Made by a program: the position numbers and the translations under genes. Below, in pieces: positions 25,826 to 35,181 of a DNA stretch of 64,000 nucleotides. Positions within the stretch are counted from its first letter, which is position 1. Each line of letters begins with the position of its first letter. The stretch is taken from assembly GCF_024300825.1 (NCBI RefSeq), contig NZ_CP101323.1:806001-870000 (forward strand), read 5' to 3'. This DNA is from Natronomonas gomsonensis (lineage in GTDB: Archaea > Halobacteriota > Halobacteria > Halobacteriales > Haloarculaceae). The notes under the pieces were generated by a model. The model was not told the DNA's origin. It searched no databases and saw nothing but the letters and a program-made list of their open reading frames with translations.

Positions 25826-27445
25826 ATGACCGAGGACCGACAGCTGAGTTTCTGGGCGTGGGGCTACGAGGACCGCCTCCCCGACGACGACGAGCGCCGG
25901 GAGTTGGCTGCCCGAATCGAGGGGATGCTCGGGTTTCCCGAACGACCCGTCATGGAGTACCCGACGCTTGCCGACATCGACATGCCAGAACCCCGCATCG
26001 ACGTGCCGGCGGAACTGGCCGACTTCGCGACGACCGACCGCCGAGCGCGGGCCAGCCACACCTACGGGAAGGGGTATCGCGACCTCGTTCGCGGTTTCCA
26101 CGGCGACTTCTCGAAGGCCCCCGACGTGGTCGCAACGCCCCGAGACGAAAGCGACGTCGAGGCGGTCATCGAATGGGCGACCGCCGACGGCGTCGCCGTC
26201 GTGCCCTTCGGTGGCGGCACGAGCGTCGTCGCCGGCATCGAGTGCGGCGGCGACGGCTACGCCGGCGTCTGCTCGCTCGACATGCGAGAGATGGACGCGG
26301 TACTGGAAGTCGACGAACACTCCCGAAGTGCGAAGATTCAAGCCGGCGCGACTGGCCCCGAAATTCAGGACCAACTGCGGGAACACGGCCTGCAGTTGCG
26401 ACACTACCCACAGTCCTACGAGTTCTCGACGTTCGGCGGGTGGGTCGCCACCCGCGCCGGCGGCCACTTCGCGACGCGATACACCCACATCGACGACTTC
26501 GTCGAGTCGGTCCGAGCGGTGACGCCCGCCGGAAACTTAGAGACGCGTCGACTGCCCACCTCCGGTGCCGGCCCCGATCCGAACCGCTTTCTTTTGGGCA
26601 GCGAGGGCGCCTTCGGCGTCATCACGGAGGGGTGGACCCGCGTCCAGCCCCGGCCGCCGCACCGTGCCCGGGCGACGATGTACTTCGACGACTACTGGGA
26701 CGCCGTCGAGGCGACGCGGGACATCGTTCAGGCGCGACTGTACCCCGCCAACTGCCGACTCCTCGACAGCAACGAGGCGATGTTGAACGAACTCGCCTTC
26801 GACGGCAGCCACCTGCTCGTGTTGGGCTTCGAGTCGACTGACCACCCCGTCGACGACGACCTCGAACGCGCGATGGCGTTGGCCGAAGCCCACGGCGGCA
26901 CCTGCCCCGAGGGACCGACGATAGAGGACCGCTCGGCCGATAGCGGCGAATCGGACAACGACCGCTCCGACTCCTCGGAGGGGTCGTGGCGCGACTCCTT
27001 CATCGAGGCGCCGTACATGTTCAACTCGCTGGTCTCGATGGGCGTCCTCGTCGACACCTTCGAGACGGCGGTGACCTGGGAGAAGTTCCCCGACCTCCAC
27101 GAGGCGCTCCAGGAGAACGTCGTCGGCGCGATGGAGGACGAATGCGGCGCCGGGTTCCTCTCGTGTCGGTTCACGCACGTCTACGAGGACGGCCCCGCGC
27201 CGTACTACACCCTGCTCGCGCCGGCCGAGGTGGGCAGAGAGCTAGAGCAGTGGAACGTCATCAAGCAGGCCGCATCGGATACGCTGATGGAGTACGGCGC
27301 GACCATCACGCACCACCACGCCGTCGGCCGGGTCCACCGCGACCACTACCACGAGGAGGTGCCGGACGGCTACCTCGACGCCCTGCAGTCGATGAAGCGG
27401 ACGCTGGACCCCGACGGCATCATGAACCCCGGCGCCCTGCTGTAG
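25826..27445 (+). CDS. FAD-linked oxidase related to alkyl-DHAP synthase
   Basis: 539 residues. The N-terminal FAD-binding PCMH domain has 'ATPRDESDVEAVIEWATADGVAVVPFGGGTSVVAGIE'. The C-terminal domain contains 'YGATITHHHAVGRVHRDHY', the His-rich loop shared by alkyldihydroxyacetonephosphate synthases and D-lactate/glycolate oxidases, and ends 'LDPDGIMNPGALL'. An ether-lipid role is tempting in archaea, but archaeal ether lipids are made differently, so a 2-hydroxyacid oxidase is equally likely. An Asp/Glu/Ser-rich insertion lies near 370-395. Confidence 0.85.
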   Translation: MTEDRQLSFWAWGYEDRLPDDDERRELAARIEGMLGFPERPVMEYPTLADIDMPEPRIDVPAELADFATTDRRARASHTYGKGYRDLVRGFHGDFSKAPDVVATPRDESDVEAVIEWATADGVAVVPFGGGTSVVAGIECGGDGYAGVCSLDMREMDAVLEVDEHSRSAKIQAGATGPEIQDQLREHGLQLRHYPQSYEFSTFGGWVATRAGGHFATRYTHIDDFVESVRAVTPAGNLETRRLPTSGAGPDPNRFLLGSEGAFGVITEGWTRVQPRPPHRARATMYFDDYWDAVEATRDIVQARLYPANCRLLDSNEAMLNELAFDGSHLLVLGFESTDHPVDDDLERAMALAEAHGGTCPEGPTIEDRSADSGESDNDRSDSSEGSWRDSFIEAPYMFNSLVSMGVLVDTFETAVTWEKFPDLHEALQENVVGAMEDECGAGFLSCRFTHVYEDGPAPYYTLLAPAEVGRELEQWNVIKQAASDTLMEYGATITHHHAVGRVHRDHYHEEVPDGYLDALQSMKRTLDPDGIMNPGALL

Positions 27446-27511
27446 GCCGCATCGACACCTCGGTCCGGGGGCCATCGCTTTCTTACCACACCGTGTCGAA
27501 CGTCCGACACC

Positions 27512-27784
27512 ATGAGCAAACTGCTCCGTGTGCTGGGCGGCCTCGTCCAGACCGTCGTCACGTTCGTCGTGTTGATACTGCTCGCCATCGCCGCCTTCTA
27601 CGTCACCGTCTTCGTCGTCTCGACGGGGGCGGGGCTGGCCGGCTACGACCCCAGCGGTGACTTCGTCGTGTTGGCGGCGGCACTGTTGGTCGTCGCGGCG
27701 CTGCTCGGCGGTGTCCCGTTCCGAGGCCTGACCGAAGCACCCGAAGAGGAGAACGCCCGCGACCCCACCACCGGCTTCGAATAG
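27512..27784 (+). CDS. Small membrane protein
   Basis: 90 residues with two hydrophobic helices ('VQTVVTFVVLILLAIAAFYVTVFVVS' and 'FVVLAAALLVVAALLGGVPF') and a short acidic tail. It has its own ATG and is convergent with the following membrane gene, with no spacer. No family is recognised. Confidence 0.65.
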   Translation: MSKLLRVLGGLVQTVVTFVVLILLAIAAFYVTVFVVSTGAGLAGYDPSGDFVVLAAALLVVAALLGGVPFRGLTEAPEEENARDPTTGFE

Positions 27785-28402
27785 TTACGTTCCGCCGAAG
27801 AGGTCGCCGATTTCCTCGCCCTCGTTTTCGCCGGGGAGGATGTCCCCGAGACCGGCGCCGAACGCGCCGGCCGTCCAGACGACGCTGATTTGACACAGGC
27901 TGAGAAACGGCTCTGCGATGTCGAGCCGCCCCCATAGCGCCATCGTCGCCGTGGCAGTCAGAAACGCGATGGCGAGGACACCGACCAGCCGTTTCGGGAC
28001 GAACCCGAAGGCGAGTTGTATCTCGACCTCCCGGAACTCCGCGTAGTACAGCAGGCCGGCCGTGATGGTGACCACGAAGACGGCGTTGGCCAAGAAGTAC
28101 ACCGGAACGCCGTACACCAGCGAGGTGGCGAAGTGGGAGCCGATTTCGAGGACGCCTCCCTCGACGACCAGCGGCAGCGAGAAGATGGTCGACCCGACGA
28201 ACGCCTCCAGTACGTCTCTGGTGGTGTATCGCTGGATGTTCCGCTCGACGTTGTCGAACGTCCGCCGCTCGAATCGGTGCATTCCCTCGGCGAGGCGGCG
28301 GATTCGACGGGCACGGCGACGCTCCTCTCCGGCCGACACCGACTCCTCGAGGGACTCCAGTCGCTCGAGCACCTCGGCGGTCGTCGGGTCCTCGTCGGCC
28401 AT
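27785..28402 (-). CDS. DUF2391-like membrane protein
   Basis: 205 residues. A charged N-terminal helix (LERLESLEESVSAGEERRRARRIRRLAEG, about 10-45) is followed by about four to five membrane segments from residue 70. The pattern 'RYTTRDVLEAFVGSTIFSLPLVVEGG' and 'FRKVEIQ'-type linker fits the DUF2391 integral membrane family, known mainly from archaea. Function is unknown. Confidence 0.7.
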   Translation of the reverse strand: MADEDPTTAEVLERLESLEESVSAGEERRRARRIRRLAEGMHRFERRTFDNVERNIQRYTTRDVLEAFVGSTIFSLPLVVEGGVLEIGSHFATSLVYGVPVYFLANAVFVVTITAGLLYYAEFREVEIQLAFGFVPKRLVGVLAIAFLTATATMALWGRLDIAEPFLSLCQISVVWTAGAFGAGLGDILPGENEGEEIGDLFGGT

Positions 28403-28701
28403 AGAGGGGCCTCGTCCACAGTGGGCAAAGAGTTGTCGCCGGTTCGGGTGGTCGCCGCGTGGGCTTCGAGTCAGTTGGCGATGTGCTCAGAAACATCGAT
28501 GCGGCGAGTCGCGTTCAGCGTCTCAAACGCACAGGTCGCAGTACTCTCGTGGACGGTGTAGGCGGTCTCAGTCTCCATGCGGTCGAGGCCAGAGAGGCCG
28601 CAACGGCTTCCGAAAATGAGTCGGCAGCGACGGGTGTCGAGGCGCTCGATTCGGTCCGTCGGAATCCAAACTTTTGACACGACGCCGAGTGAAACGACAC
28701 C
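28403..28701. other. Gene-poor gap
   Basis: 299 bp between the divergent DUF2391-like and SMP-30-like genes. Two short overlapping frames exist: plus strand 28459-28677, and minus strand 28471-28578 starting METETAYTVHESTATCAFET, which looks the more protein-like. Neither has a recognisable family or a clear promoter, so I do not call a gene. Confidence 0.4.
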
Positions 28702-29787
28702 ATGGCACTCGGATTCGTCCGACGGCATCCGCTCGCGACGGCAGGAATACTGGTCGGTGCTGTCGGCATCGCCGGCTCACGCGTCGAGTCACGACTGGAC
28801 CCGGCGGGCTGGAACCCACCGGACCCCCCTGCAATGGTCGGCCCGCTGAACTCCAATCGGAGCCTCACCGGCCGGGAGACCGTCGTGGAGTGTGAGGGGC
28901 CAGAGGACGTAGCCTTCGACGACGAAGGACGGCTGTACACCGGTACCGAGGACGGCGCGGTCGTCCGGACGACGGAACCGGTCGACGACGGGACGACCAA
29001 CGCCGAGTTGGAACCGTTCGCCGACACCGGCGGTCGCGCACTCGGCATGGAGTTCGACGGCGAAAACTTGCTCGTCGCCGCCGAAGGTGCGGGCCTGCTG
29101 TCTATCGACCCTACTGGCGAGGTGACGACCCTATCGAGTAGCGCGGACGGACGCGACATCGTCTTCGCCGACGACCTTCACGTCGCCGACGACGGCACCG
29201 TCTACTTCACCGATGCGACGGTCCACGAACTGTTCCAGGACGAACTGTTCGAACTACAGAACACCGGCCGTCTGCTGGCGTACCGTCCCGACTCCGGGGA
29301 GACGACCGTCGAACTGGCGGACCTCGGCTTCGCCAACGGCGTTTGTCCCCACGAAGACGGCGAGTCGTTGCTGATAACGGAGACCTCTCGCTATCGCATC
29401 ACGCGGTACTACGTCGAGGGCGACCGCGCCGGCGAATCCGAGGTCTTCGCCGAGAACCTCCCCGGCTACCCGGACAACATCGAGGTCGCCGGCGACGGCG
29501 ACCACTGGGTGGCGATTCCGAGCCTCCGGGACTCGACGCTGGACGGCCTCCATCGGGTGCCGTGGCTGAAGCGCCAACTCGGGAAGTTCCCCGAAGCCGT
29601 CTTAGAGCAGGTCAGCGGCGACGCCTACGGACCCGTGTTGCGGCTGGATTCCGAGGGCGATATCGTCGAGTCGCTACACGACCCCACAGGCGGCGTCTTC
29701 GGCGTCACCTCCGCGACGCCCCACGACGGCGCGCTGTATCTCGGATCGCTGTTCGGCTACCGGGTCGTGCGCTGTCCGCTGGAGTAG
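28702..29787 (+). CDS. SMP-30/strictosidine-synthase-like beta-propeller
   Basis: 361 residues. An N-terminal hydrophobic helix (about 8-25) anchors or exports the protein. The body is a six-bladed propeller with 'CEGPEDVAFDDEGRLYTGTEDGAVVR', 'ADDLHVADDGTVYFTDATVHE', 'FANGVCPHEDGESLLITETSRYRITRYYV', 'PGYPDNIEVAGDGDHWVAIPS' and 'GVTSATPHDGALYLGSLFGYRVVR'. This pattern is shared by strictosidine-synthase-like and APMAP/hemomucin proteins, usually calcium-dependent hydrolases such as lactonases. The substrate is unknown. Confidence 0.85.
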   Translation: MALGFVRRHPLATAGILVGAVGIAGSRVESRLDPAGWNPPDPPAMVGPLNSNRSLTGRETVVECEGPEDVAFDDEGRLYTGTEDGAVVRTTEPVDDGTTNAELEPFADTGGRALGMEFDGENLLVAAEGAGLLSIDPTGEVTTLSSSADGRDIVFADDLHVADDGTVYFTDATVHELFQDELFELQNTGRLLAYRPDSGETTVELADLGFANGVCPHEDGESLLITETSRYRITRYYVEGDRAGESEVFAENLPGYPDNIEVAGDGDHWVAIPSLRDSTLDGLHRVPWLKRQLGKFPEAVLEQVSGDAYGPVLRLDSEGDIVESLHDPTGGVFGVTSATPHDGALYLGSLFGYRVVRCPLE

Positions 29788-29821
29788 GTGGCCAGTTCAG
29801 TTTCACCGCGCTCTCACAAGG

Positions 29822-29826
29822 TTATA
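29822..29826 (+). promoter_or_regulatory. TATA-like box of dinB
   Basis: TTATA centred 27 nt before the ATG at 29851. This spacing predicts a leaderless transcript and supports choosing 29851 over upstream in-frame starts. Confidence 0.5.
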
Positions 29827-29850
29827 GACGACGTAGCGGCAAACCAGAAT

Positions 29851-31065
29851 ATGGCTCGGCTCCCGGGCGTATCGACGCCCGACCAGGTGGTGTGTCACGT
29901 CGATATGGACTGCTTTTATGCCGCCTGTGAGCGACTCAAGGAGCCAGGGCTGGCGGGCGAACCGGTCGTCGTCGGGATGGGCTACGAGTCGGGCGAGGCT
30001 CACGGCGCGGTCGCTACCGCCAGCTACGAAGCACGGGAGTACGGCGTGGAGTCGGCGATGGCCATCTCGGAGGCCTTAGAATTGCTCCCCCGCCGGGAAA
30101 CCGCCGAGGACGACGAGGACACCGGCGTCTACCGGCCCGTCGACATGGCGTTCTACGAGTCAGTAAGCGCCGACGTGAAGGCAGTCCTCGACGACGACGC
30201 CGAGACTGTCCGGAACGTCTCCATCGACGAGGCGTACCTCGATTTGGGCGACCTCGCGTGGGAGGAGGCCCGCGAGTTCGGCCGCGAGTTGAAAGCCGAC
30301 ATCGAAGATGAGGCCGGTGTCGTCGCCTCGGTCGGCATCGCGCCGAACATGACGACGGCGAAACTCGCCTCCGATGCCGATAAACCGGACGGACTCGTCG
30401 TCGTCGAACCAAACGAAGTCAGGGACTTTCTCGCGCCGATGGCCGTCGAGGACCTCCACGGCGTCGGGCCAGTCACCGCCCGCGAACTGCGCAAGATGGA
30501 TTTCGAGACGGCCGGCGACATCGCCGCCGCCGAGGAGACGGTGCTAGTCGACGCCTTCGGCGAACGCGGACGTGACCTCCACGCCCAAGCGCGCGGCGAA
30601 GACGACCGCGAGGTCGAACCGAAGGGCCGACCCAAGAGCCTCTCCAGCGAGTCGGCGTTCGTTGAGGCGACCGCCGACCCGGAGACGAAACGCGAGAAAG
30701 TGAGAGGGTTGGCCGAGGAGGTCGCCGACCGCGCGACTGCGAAGGGCGCGCTGTATCGCACCATCGGCATCAAGGTCGTCGAACCGCCGTTCGACGTGAA
30801 CACTCGCGCTCGGTCGCTGTCGGGACCGGTCGACGACCCGGACCTCGTGGAAGCCGTCGCGCTCGATTTGCTCTCGGAGTTCGACGACGACCGGGTTCGG
30901 AAACTCGGCGTCCGCGTCTCGAATCTCTCCTTCGACGACCGCGAACAGGCGAGTCTGGACGCGTGGGAGGACTCCGACGACGAGGTCGAGACGGACCACG
31001 ACATCCGAAAACGCCACCGGGAACGGACCCGAGGGGGACAGGTCGACCTCTCGGAGTTCCAGTAG
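29851..31065 (+). CDS. dinB: DNA polymerase IV (Y family)
   Basis: 404 residues. A translesion polymerase. The palm carries 'CHVDMDCFYAACERLKEPGLAGEPVVVG' and the catalytic 'NVSIDEAYLDLGD'. The fingers have 'AVATASYEAREYGVESAMAISEAL' and the thumb a helix-hairpin-helix 'VEDLHGVGPVTARELRKM'. The little-finger domain follows ('SLSSESAFVEATADPETKREKVRGLAEEVADRA'). The C-terminus ends in 'GGQVDLSEFQ', a plausible sliding-clamp (PIP-box-like) motif. The propeller gene ends 63 bp upstream. Confidence 0.95.
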   Translation: MARLPGVSTPDQVVCHVDMDCFYAACERLKEPGLAGEPVVVGMGYESGEAHGAVATASYEAREYGVESAMAISEALELLPRRETAEDDEDTGVYRPVDMAFYESVSADVKAVLDDDAETVRNVSIDEAYLDLGDLAWEEAREFGRELKADIEDEAGVVASVGIAPNMTTAKLASDADKPDGLVVVEPNEVRDFLAPMAVEDLHGVGPVTARELRKMDFETAGDIAAAEETVLVDAFGERGRDLHAQARGEDDREVEPKGRPKSLSSESAFVEATADPETKREKVRGLAEEVADRATAKGALYRTIGIKVVEPPFDVNTRARSLSGPVDDPDLVEAVALDLLSEFDDDRVRKLGVRVSNLSFDDREQASLDAWEDSDDEVETDHDIRKRHRERTRGGQVDLSEFQ

Positions 31066-31104
31066 GGTGGGCAGGCTTTTGGCTGTCGGGGGCGAAACGC
31101 GGGT

Positions 31105-31380
31105 ATGAACCACCTCGCCGTCGCCGGCGACGAGACGTGGCATCTGCCCCGACACGCCCACGTCATCGTCCACGAGACGCCCGACGGCAACGAGTTCATC
31201 ACCATCTACGACTGCGGGGCCGCTCAAAAGCCCCCGTCGGCACAACTCATCGGCAACCTCGTCCGCGTCGATGCCGACCACGAACTCCTGAATCAGCCGA
31301 CCGGTTACATCGCCAAACTGCGCGAGGAGTCGACACTCGAACGGCAGGCCGAAGACCACTTCGTCATCCGGGCGGAGTGA
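31105..31380 (+). CDS. Conserved hypothetical protein
   Basis: 91 residues. 'MNHLAVAGDETWHLPRHAHVIVHETPDGNEFITIYDCG' is followed by a short helix and beta segment. No transmembrane helix or known motif is seen. It follows dinB by 39 bp and may share its transcript. Confidence 0.6.
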   Translation: MNHLAVAGDETWHLPRHAHVIVHETPDGNEFITIYDCGAAQKPPSAQLIGNLVRVDADHELLNQPTGYIAKLREESTLERQAEDHFVIRAE

Positions 31381-31473
31381 TATCGACTTGAGGCCTCACG
31401 ACGGCCACGGCTAGCGAGAGACGCCCTTCGTCCTTCCAAAGTGTTATCTGACAGCCATCGGACGCACTCCCTG

Positions 31474-32694
31474 ATGCGATATTGCAGACGAACGGTTCTG
31501 TCTGCGCTCGCGGCGGGGGCAGTGGGGGTCGCCGGCTGTTCAGGTGACCAGTCCCCCGACGGGAACGGCGGAACCGACGGCGGAACACCCGCGGAGAGTA
31601 GCCCTTCTATCGGCGGCGTCACCGGTACGTGGCAAACCGCTGGAGGACCGACGAATCAGGCAAACCGCATCGATGGCGTCTCGGGCCGTGGTCCCGAACC
31701 CCCGTTCACGCGGGTGTGGTCCGATGGGGACATCAATACCGGTTTCAACCTCATCGGGCCGGATGGACGGTTCTACAATCACGACTCGTCTTCGCAATCC
31801 GGGGGAATCACGGTCGTCGACGCAGCGACGGGAAGCGACGAATGGTCGACATCTATCGACGACGGCAGCGACGCCATCGGTCGCCCGCTGTGGGTCGACG
31901 AGGATGCAGTCATCTGTTCCTACGGCGCGGTTTCCCCTTCCGATGGCAGTCGTCTGTGGGAGCGCGTGAACACCGACCGCTTCCGTGGACAGTGTGCCGA
32001 CGCGACGGGCCTGTACGGTCAGGGATTCGACGCCGGGCAGCCGAGACCGGTTCGGAAGCGCGGTGTCGATGACGGCAAACAGCGCTGGTCGTACGACCTC
32101 TCCGAGGTTCAGTCTGCTCGACCTAAGTTCGTCGCGGACGGTCGCCTCTTCGCTCGTGGGAGGGCCGACGGCGACGAGGTGACGCTCACGCTGGACGCCG
32201 AGACGGGCAGGGACTCCCGGATATTCGACAGTGGCGCTCCGGCAGCGGTCGATAACCGGTTCTACTACCTCCGCGGTGGTGGAAGCCTCAGCGCCGTCGA
32301 CCCCGACTCCGGCGAGACGGCCTGGGACGTAGCCACCGAACCCTACAACTTCGTCGTCGGTGACGAGCGGTTCTATTATCTCGACCGGTCGGCCGGAAGC
32401 ATCCTCGCCCGAGAGAAGGCAAGTGGTGACGAACTGTGGTCCGTCTCGCTCGGGGTTCGGACAGTAGCGTTCCTCTTCGGTGCCGGCGACCGAATCTACG
32501 TCAGCGGTGTCCAAGGTGGTGGAACATCCGAAGAGTCGTTAACGGCGCAGACAACGGCGCTTACGCCGAGTGGCGAGCAGGCGTGGTCGACAGACGGGTT
32601 CCTCGCTCAGTTCGTCACAGAACAGGCCGTCTACGGCAGTACCATCCAGTCGGATACGCCCGTCATGGGTGGGTACGTTCCACAGGCCGAATGA
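31474..32694 (+). CDS. PQQ-type beta-propeller lipoprotein
   Basis: 406 residues. The N-terminus MRYCRRTVLSALAAGAVGVAGC is a Tat signal with lipobox. Propeller blades of the PQQ/BamB-like type repeat as 'VDAATGSDEWSTSIDDGSD', 'SPSDGSRLWERVNTD', 'KRGVDDGKQRWSYDLSE', 'VDPDSGETAWDVATE', 'REKASGDELWSVSLG' and 'LTPSGEQAWSTDGFL'. No enzymatic residue is evident. An upstream in-frame start lacks the signal peptide. It overlaps the acyltransferase-like gene by 4 bp. Confidence 0.85.
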   Translation: MRYCRRTVLSALAAGAVGVAGCSGDQSPDGNGGTDGGTPAESSPSIGGVTGTWQTAGGPTNQANRIDGVSGRGPEPPFTRVWSDGDINTGFNLIGPDGRFYNHDSSSQSGGITVVDAATGSDEWSTSIDDGSDAIGRPLWVDEDAVICSYGAVSPSDGSRLWERVNTDRFRGQCADATGLYGQGFDAGQPRPVRKRGVDDGKQRWSYDLSEVQSARPKFVADGRLFARGRADGDEVTLTLDAETGRDSRIFDSGAPAAVDNRFYYLRGGGSLSAVDPDSGETAWDVATEPYNFVVGDERFYYLDRSAGSILAREKASGDELWSVSLGVRTVAFLFGAGDRIYVSGVQGGGTSEESLTAQTTALTPSGEQAWSTDGFLAQFVTEQAVYGSTIQSDTPVMGGYVPQAE

Positions 32695-33125
32695 ACATTG
32701 ACGAGACGGCACGTATCGAGAATTCGACGCTCGGCGACGTAGAAATCCGAGAGTACGTGACCGTACACGACTCCGAAATCGCCACCGGGTGCCGAATCTA
32801 CGAACGAACGTCCATCAAGAAATCCAACATCGACGGCCCGACAGACATCAACGCCAACGCCTACGTCGAGAACGCCCGAATCGGGACGGAGGTACAGGTC
32901 GGCCCAAACGCCGCCGTCGTCGGCGTGACTCACGACCGCGACGGCGACGGAATGACCTTCCGCGAGGACACCTTCGAGACGGTCGTACTGGAGGATGGCG
33001 CCTTCGTCGGTGCCGGCGCGGTCGTGTTGTCCGGCGTGACCGTCGGCGAGAACGCCGTCGTCGGGGCCGGCGTGACGGTGACGGAAGACGTCGCGGCCGG
33101 GACGGTCGTTCGGGACGGCCGATAG
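32691..33125 (+). CDS. Left-handed beta-helix (hexapeptide) acyltransferase-like protein
   Basis: 144 residues composed of imperfect hexapeptide repeats: 'IENSTLGDVEIREYVTVHDSEIATGCRIYERTSIKKSNI', 'INANAYVENARIGTEVQVGPNAAVVG', 'EDGAFVGAGAVVLSGVTVGENAVVGAGVTVTEDVAAGTVVRD'. Such folds are found in sugar N- or O-acetyltransferases and gamma-carbonic anhydrases; here the C-terminal 'VVRDGR' pattern resembles acetyltransferases. No conserved catalytic His is clear beyond 'VTHDRDG'. It is coupled to the lipoprotein gene. Confidence 0.8.
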   Translation: MNIDETARIENSTLGDVEIREYVTVHDSEIATGCRIYERTSIKKSNIDGPTDINANAYVENARIGTEVQVGPNAAVVGVTHDRDGDGMTFREDTFETVVLEDGAFVGAGAVVLSGVTVGENAVVGAGVTVTEDVAAGTVVRDGR

Positions 33126-33191
33126 CCGTCGCTGACCGCATGACGGTCGTCTGACGGAGAACTATGTGCGGTGGGCGTCTTCGGTTCCCCA

Positions 33192-35078
33192 ATGGGCGAG
33201 GAAACGATTACCGTCGGAGAAGTGAGTCGTGGCGACGACGCCGGGACGGGCGTCGAGTTGCCAATCGTCGATTTGCTCACCGGACGGGGATTCATCACCG
33301 GCAAGTCCGGTTCCGGGAAGTCGAACAGCGCGAGCGTCGTCGCCGAGAAACTGCTCGACCGCGGCTACAGCCTGCTCGCGGTCGACATCGACGGCGAGTA
33401 CTACGGCCTCAAAGAGGAGTACGAAATCCTCCACGTCGGCGGCGACGACGAGTGTGACCTGCAGGTCAACGAGGAACACGCCGGCAAAATCGCCGAGTTG
33501 GCGCTCGAACAGAACGTCCCGATAATCCTCGACATCTCCAGCTTTTTAGACGAATCGGAGGCACGGGATTTGCTGACGGAGGTGACCAAACACCTCTTCG
33601 CCAAGGAGAAGAAACTGAAACAGCCCTTCATGATGCTCGTCGAGGAGGTTCACGAGTTCATCCCCGAGGGTGGCGGCATGGACGAGTGCGGTCGAATGCT
33701 CATCAAGGTGGGCAAACGCGGCCGCAAACACGGCCTCGGCATCGTCGGCATCAGCCAGCGCCCCGCCGACGTGAAGAAGGACTTCATCACTCAGTGTGAC
33801 TGGCTCTGTTGGCACCGCCTGACGTGGAACAACGACACGAAAGTCGTCGGGCGCATCCTCGGCAGCGAGTACGCAGACCACATAGAGGAGATGGACGACG
33901 GGGAGTGTTTCCTGATGACCGACTGGTCGGAGGACATCCGCGTCGTCCAGTTCGAGCGCAAGCGAACTTTCGACGCCGGTGCGACACCCGGTCTCGACGA
34001 TTTCGAGCGGCCCGAACTGAAGAGCGTCTCCGGCGACCTCGTCGAGGAACTTCAGGAGATAACCGAAACCCAACAGCAACGCGAGAACCGGATCGAGGAG
34101 CTACAGCGCGAACTGAAGCAGAAAGACGAGCGGATTCAGGACCTCGAACGCCAACTGTCGGAGGCCCAAGACCTCAAGCAGATGGCCGACCGCTTCTCGC
34201 GGGCGATGATGGAACAGGTGACCGGCCGGCCGCTGTCGGCCGCGCCAGGACGACAGAGCGAACTCGAAGAAGTCGCCCGAAAACCGGTTCGCCGCGACCC
34301 CGAACTCGAAGCGGAACTGGACGCCGTCCGAAGCGGCGAGCGAGAACCCGAGTCCGGACAGGTCCCAGACGCCGCCGAGGTAGATTCCGCCGACGCAACC
34401 GACGGCGAATCCACGAGTGGCGACGACTCCGACCGAGAGGTCGACACCTCGGAGCAAGCGGAACCGGAGGCCGACCCCGTCGACGACGCCGAGGGGCCGG
34501 CGAACTTCGGGGACGCCTTCGACGGAATCGATTCGGTCGGAGCCGAAGAGCCCACCGACGACGACACGGAACCAACCGTCGCCGAGGTCGCAGAGGGCAA
34601 ACACCGCTCGCCGACGGCGACTGCGACGGAGACGGCCAGCGACCCGCTCGTCACCCGACTGCGGGACGAGATTTACTCTCTCGACGACATCGCCGTCGAG
34701 ATGCTCCGACACTACCGGGATTACGGACCGACGACGCCACAGGAGGCCCACGCCGCCGCGGGCGGGTCCGGCGACAGAACCGAATCCTACGCTGCCAACC
34801 GCGCGCTGCGCCAGCGGGGGCTCGTCGCCCACGTCGGCCGCGGGAAACACGACTACGCCCTGCCGTCGCTGGTCGCCGAGGAGTCGGTCGACCCCTTCGA
34901 GCCGAACGAGCGACTGCCCGACGACGAACGCGATGAGTTGGTCCAAGCAATCGAGGCGGCGTTCGTGGAGGGTATCGAGCCACAGACAGCGGACGAAGGC
35001 AATGGAACCGCGGCCGCCGATGGCGGCGAAGTCGAATCCGACCACGCCGATGGCGTGACGCCCTGGCCCGAAGAGTAA
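33192..35078 (+). CDS. HerA-like (DUF87) ATPase with C-terminal winged-helix segment
   Basis: 628 residues. Walker A is GKSGSGKS (37-44) after 'DLLTGRGFIT'. Walker B-type acidic residues are in 'FMMLVEEVHEFIP', and 'GIVGISQRPADVKKDFITQCDW' carries the arginine or sensor region. A coiled coil (about 285-330) and a long acidic linker (about 375-480, with many Asp/Glu) lead to a winged-helix-like domain (about 490-560, 'IAVEMLRHYRDYGPTTPQEAHAAAGG'). No NurA nuclease is adjacent, so a role in DNA translocation is inference from the HerA/FtsK family. The GTG start at 33171 is less likely than the ATG at 33192. Confidence 0.85.
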   Translation: MGEETITVGEVSRGDDAGTGVELPIVDLLTGRGFITGKSGSGKSNSASVVAEKLLDRGYSLLAVDIDGEYYGLKEEYEILHVGGDDECDLQVNEEHAGKIAELALEQNVPIILDISSFLDESEARDLLTEVTKHLFAKEKKLKQPFMMLVEEVHEFIPEGGGMDECGRMLIKVGKRGRKHGLGIVGISQRPADVKKDFITQCDWLCWHRLTWNNDTKVVGRILGSEYADHIEEMDDGECFLMTDWSEDIRVVQFERKRTFDAGATPGLDDFERPELKSVSGDLVEELQEITETQQQRENRIEELQRELKQKDERIQDLERQLSEAQDLKQMADRFSRAMMEQVTGRPLSAAPGRQSELEEVARKPVRRDPELEAELDAVRSGEREPESGQVPDAAEVDSADATDGESTSGDDSDREVDTSEQAEPEADPVDDAEGPANFGDAFDGIDSVGAEEPTDDDTEPTVAEVAEGKHRSPTATATETASDPLVTRLRDEIYSLDDIAVEMLRHYRDYGPTTPQEAHAAAGGSGDRTESYAANRALRQRGLVAHVGRGKHDYALPSLVAEESVDPFEPNERLPDDERDELVQAIEAAFVEGIEPQTADEGNGTAAADGGEVESDHADGVTPWPEE

Positions 35079-35102
35079 GCCGCTCACACGCCAGCGAAAT
35101 TT

Positions 35103-35113
35103 TTATTCTCGAT
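35103..35113 (+). promoter_or_regulatory. Promoter-like element shared by the paralogue pair (first gene)
   Basis: TTATTCTCGAT, 79 nt before the ATG at 35182, in a T-rich stretch. A near copy lies at 35872-35882 before the second paralogue, so both genes seem to carry the same promoter. Confidence 0.4.
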
Positions 35114-35181
35114 TGCGACGTTGATTCAAACGAGTCGGAAGCGACGTGTGTGTCGGTACAACCGTTCGGAGGTGAAACCAC

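Noticed and set aside
28459-28677. 72-codon plus-strand frame in the gap before the SMP-30-like gene
   Set aside because: No family, promoter or conserved neighbour is visible; an overlapping minus-strand frame is as likely.
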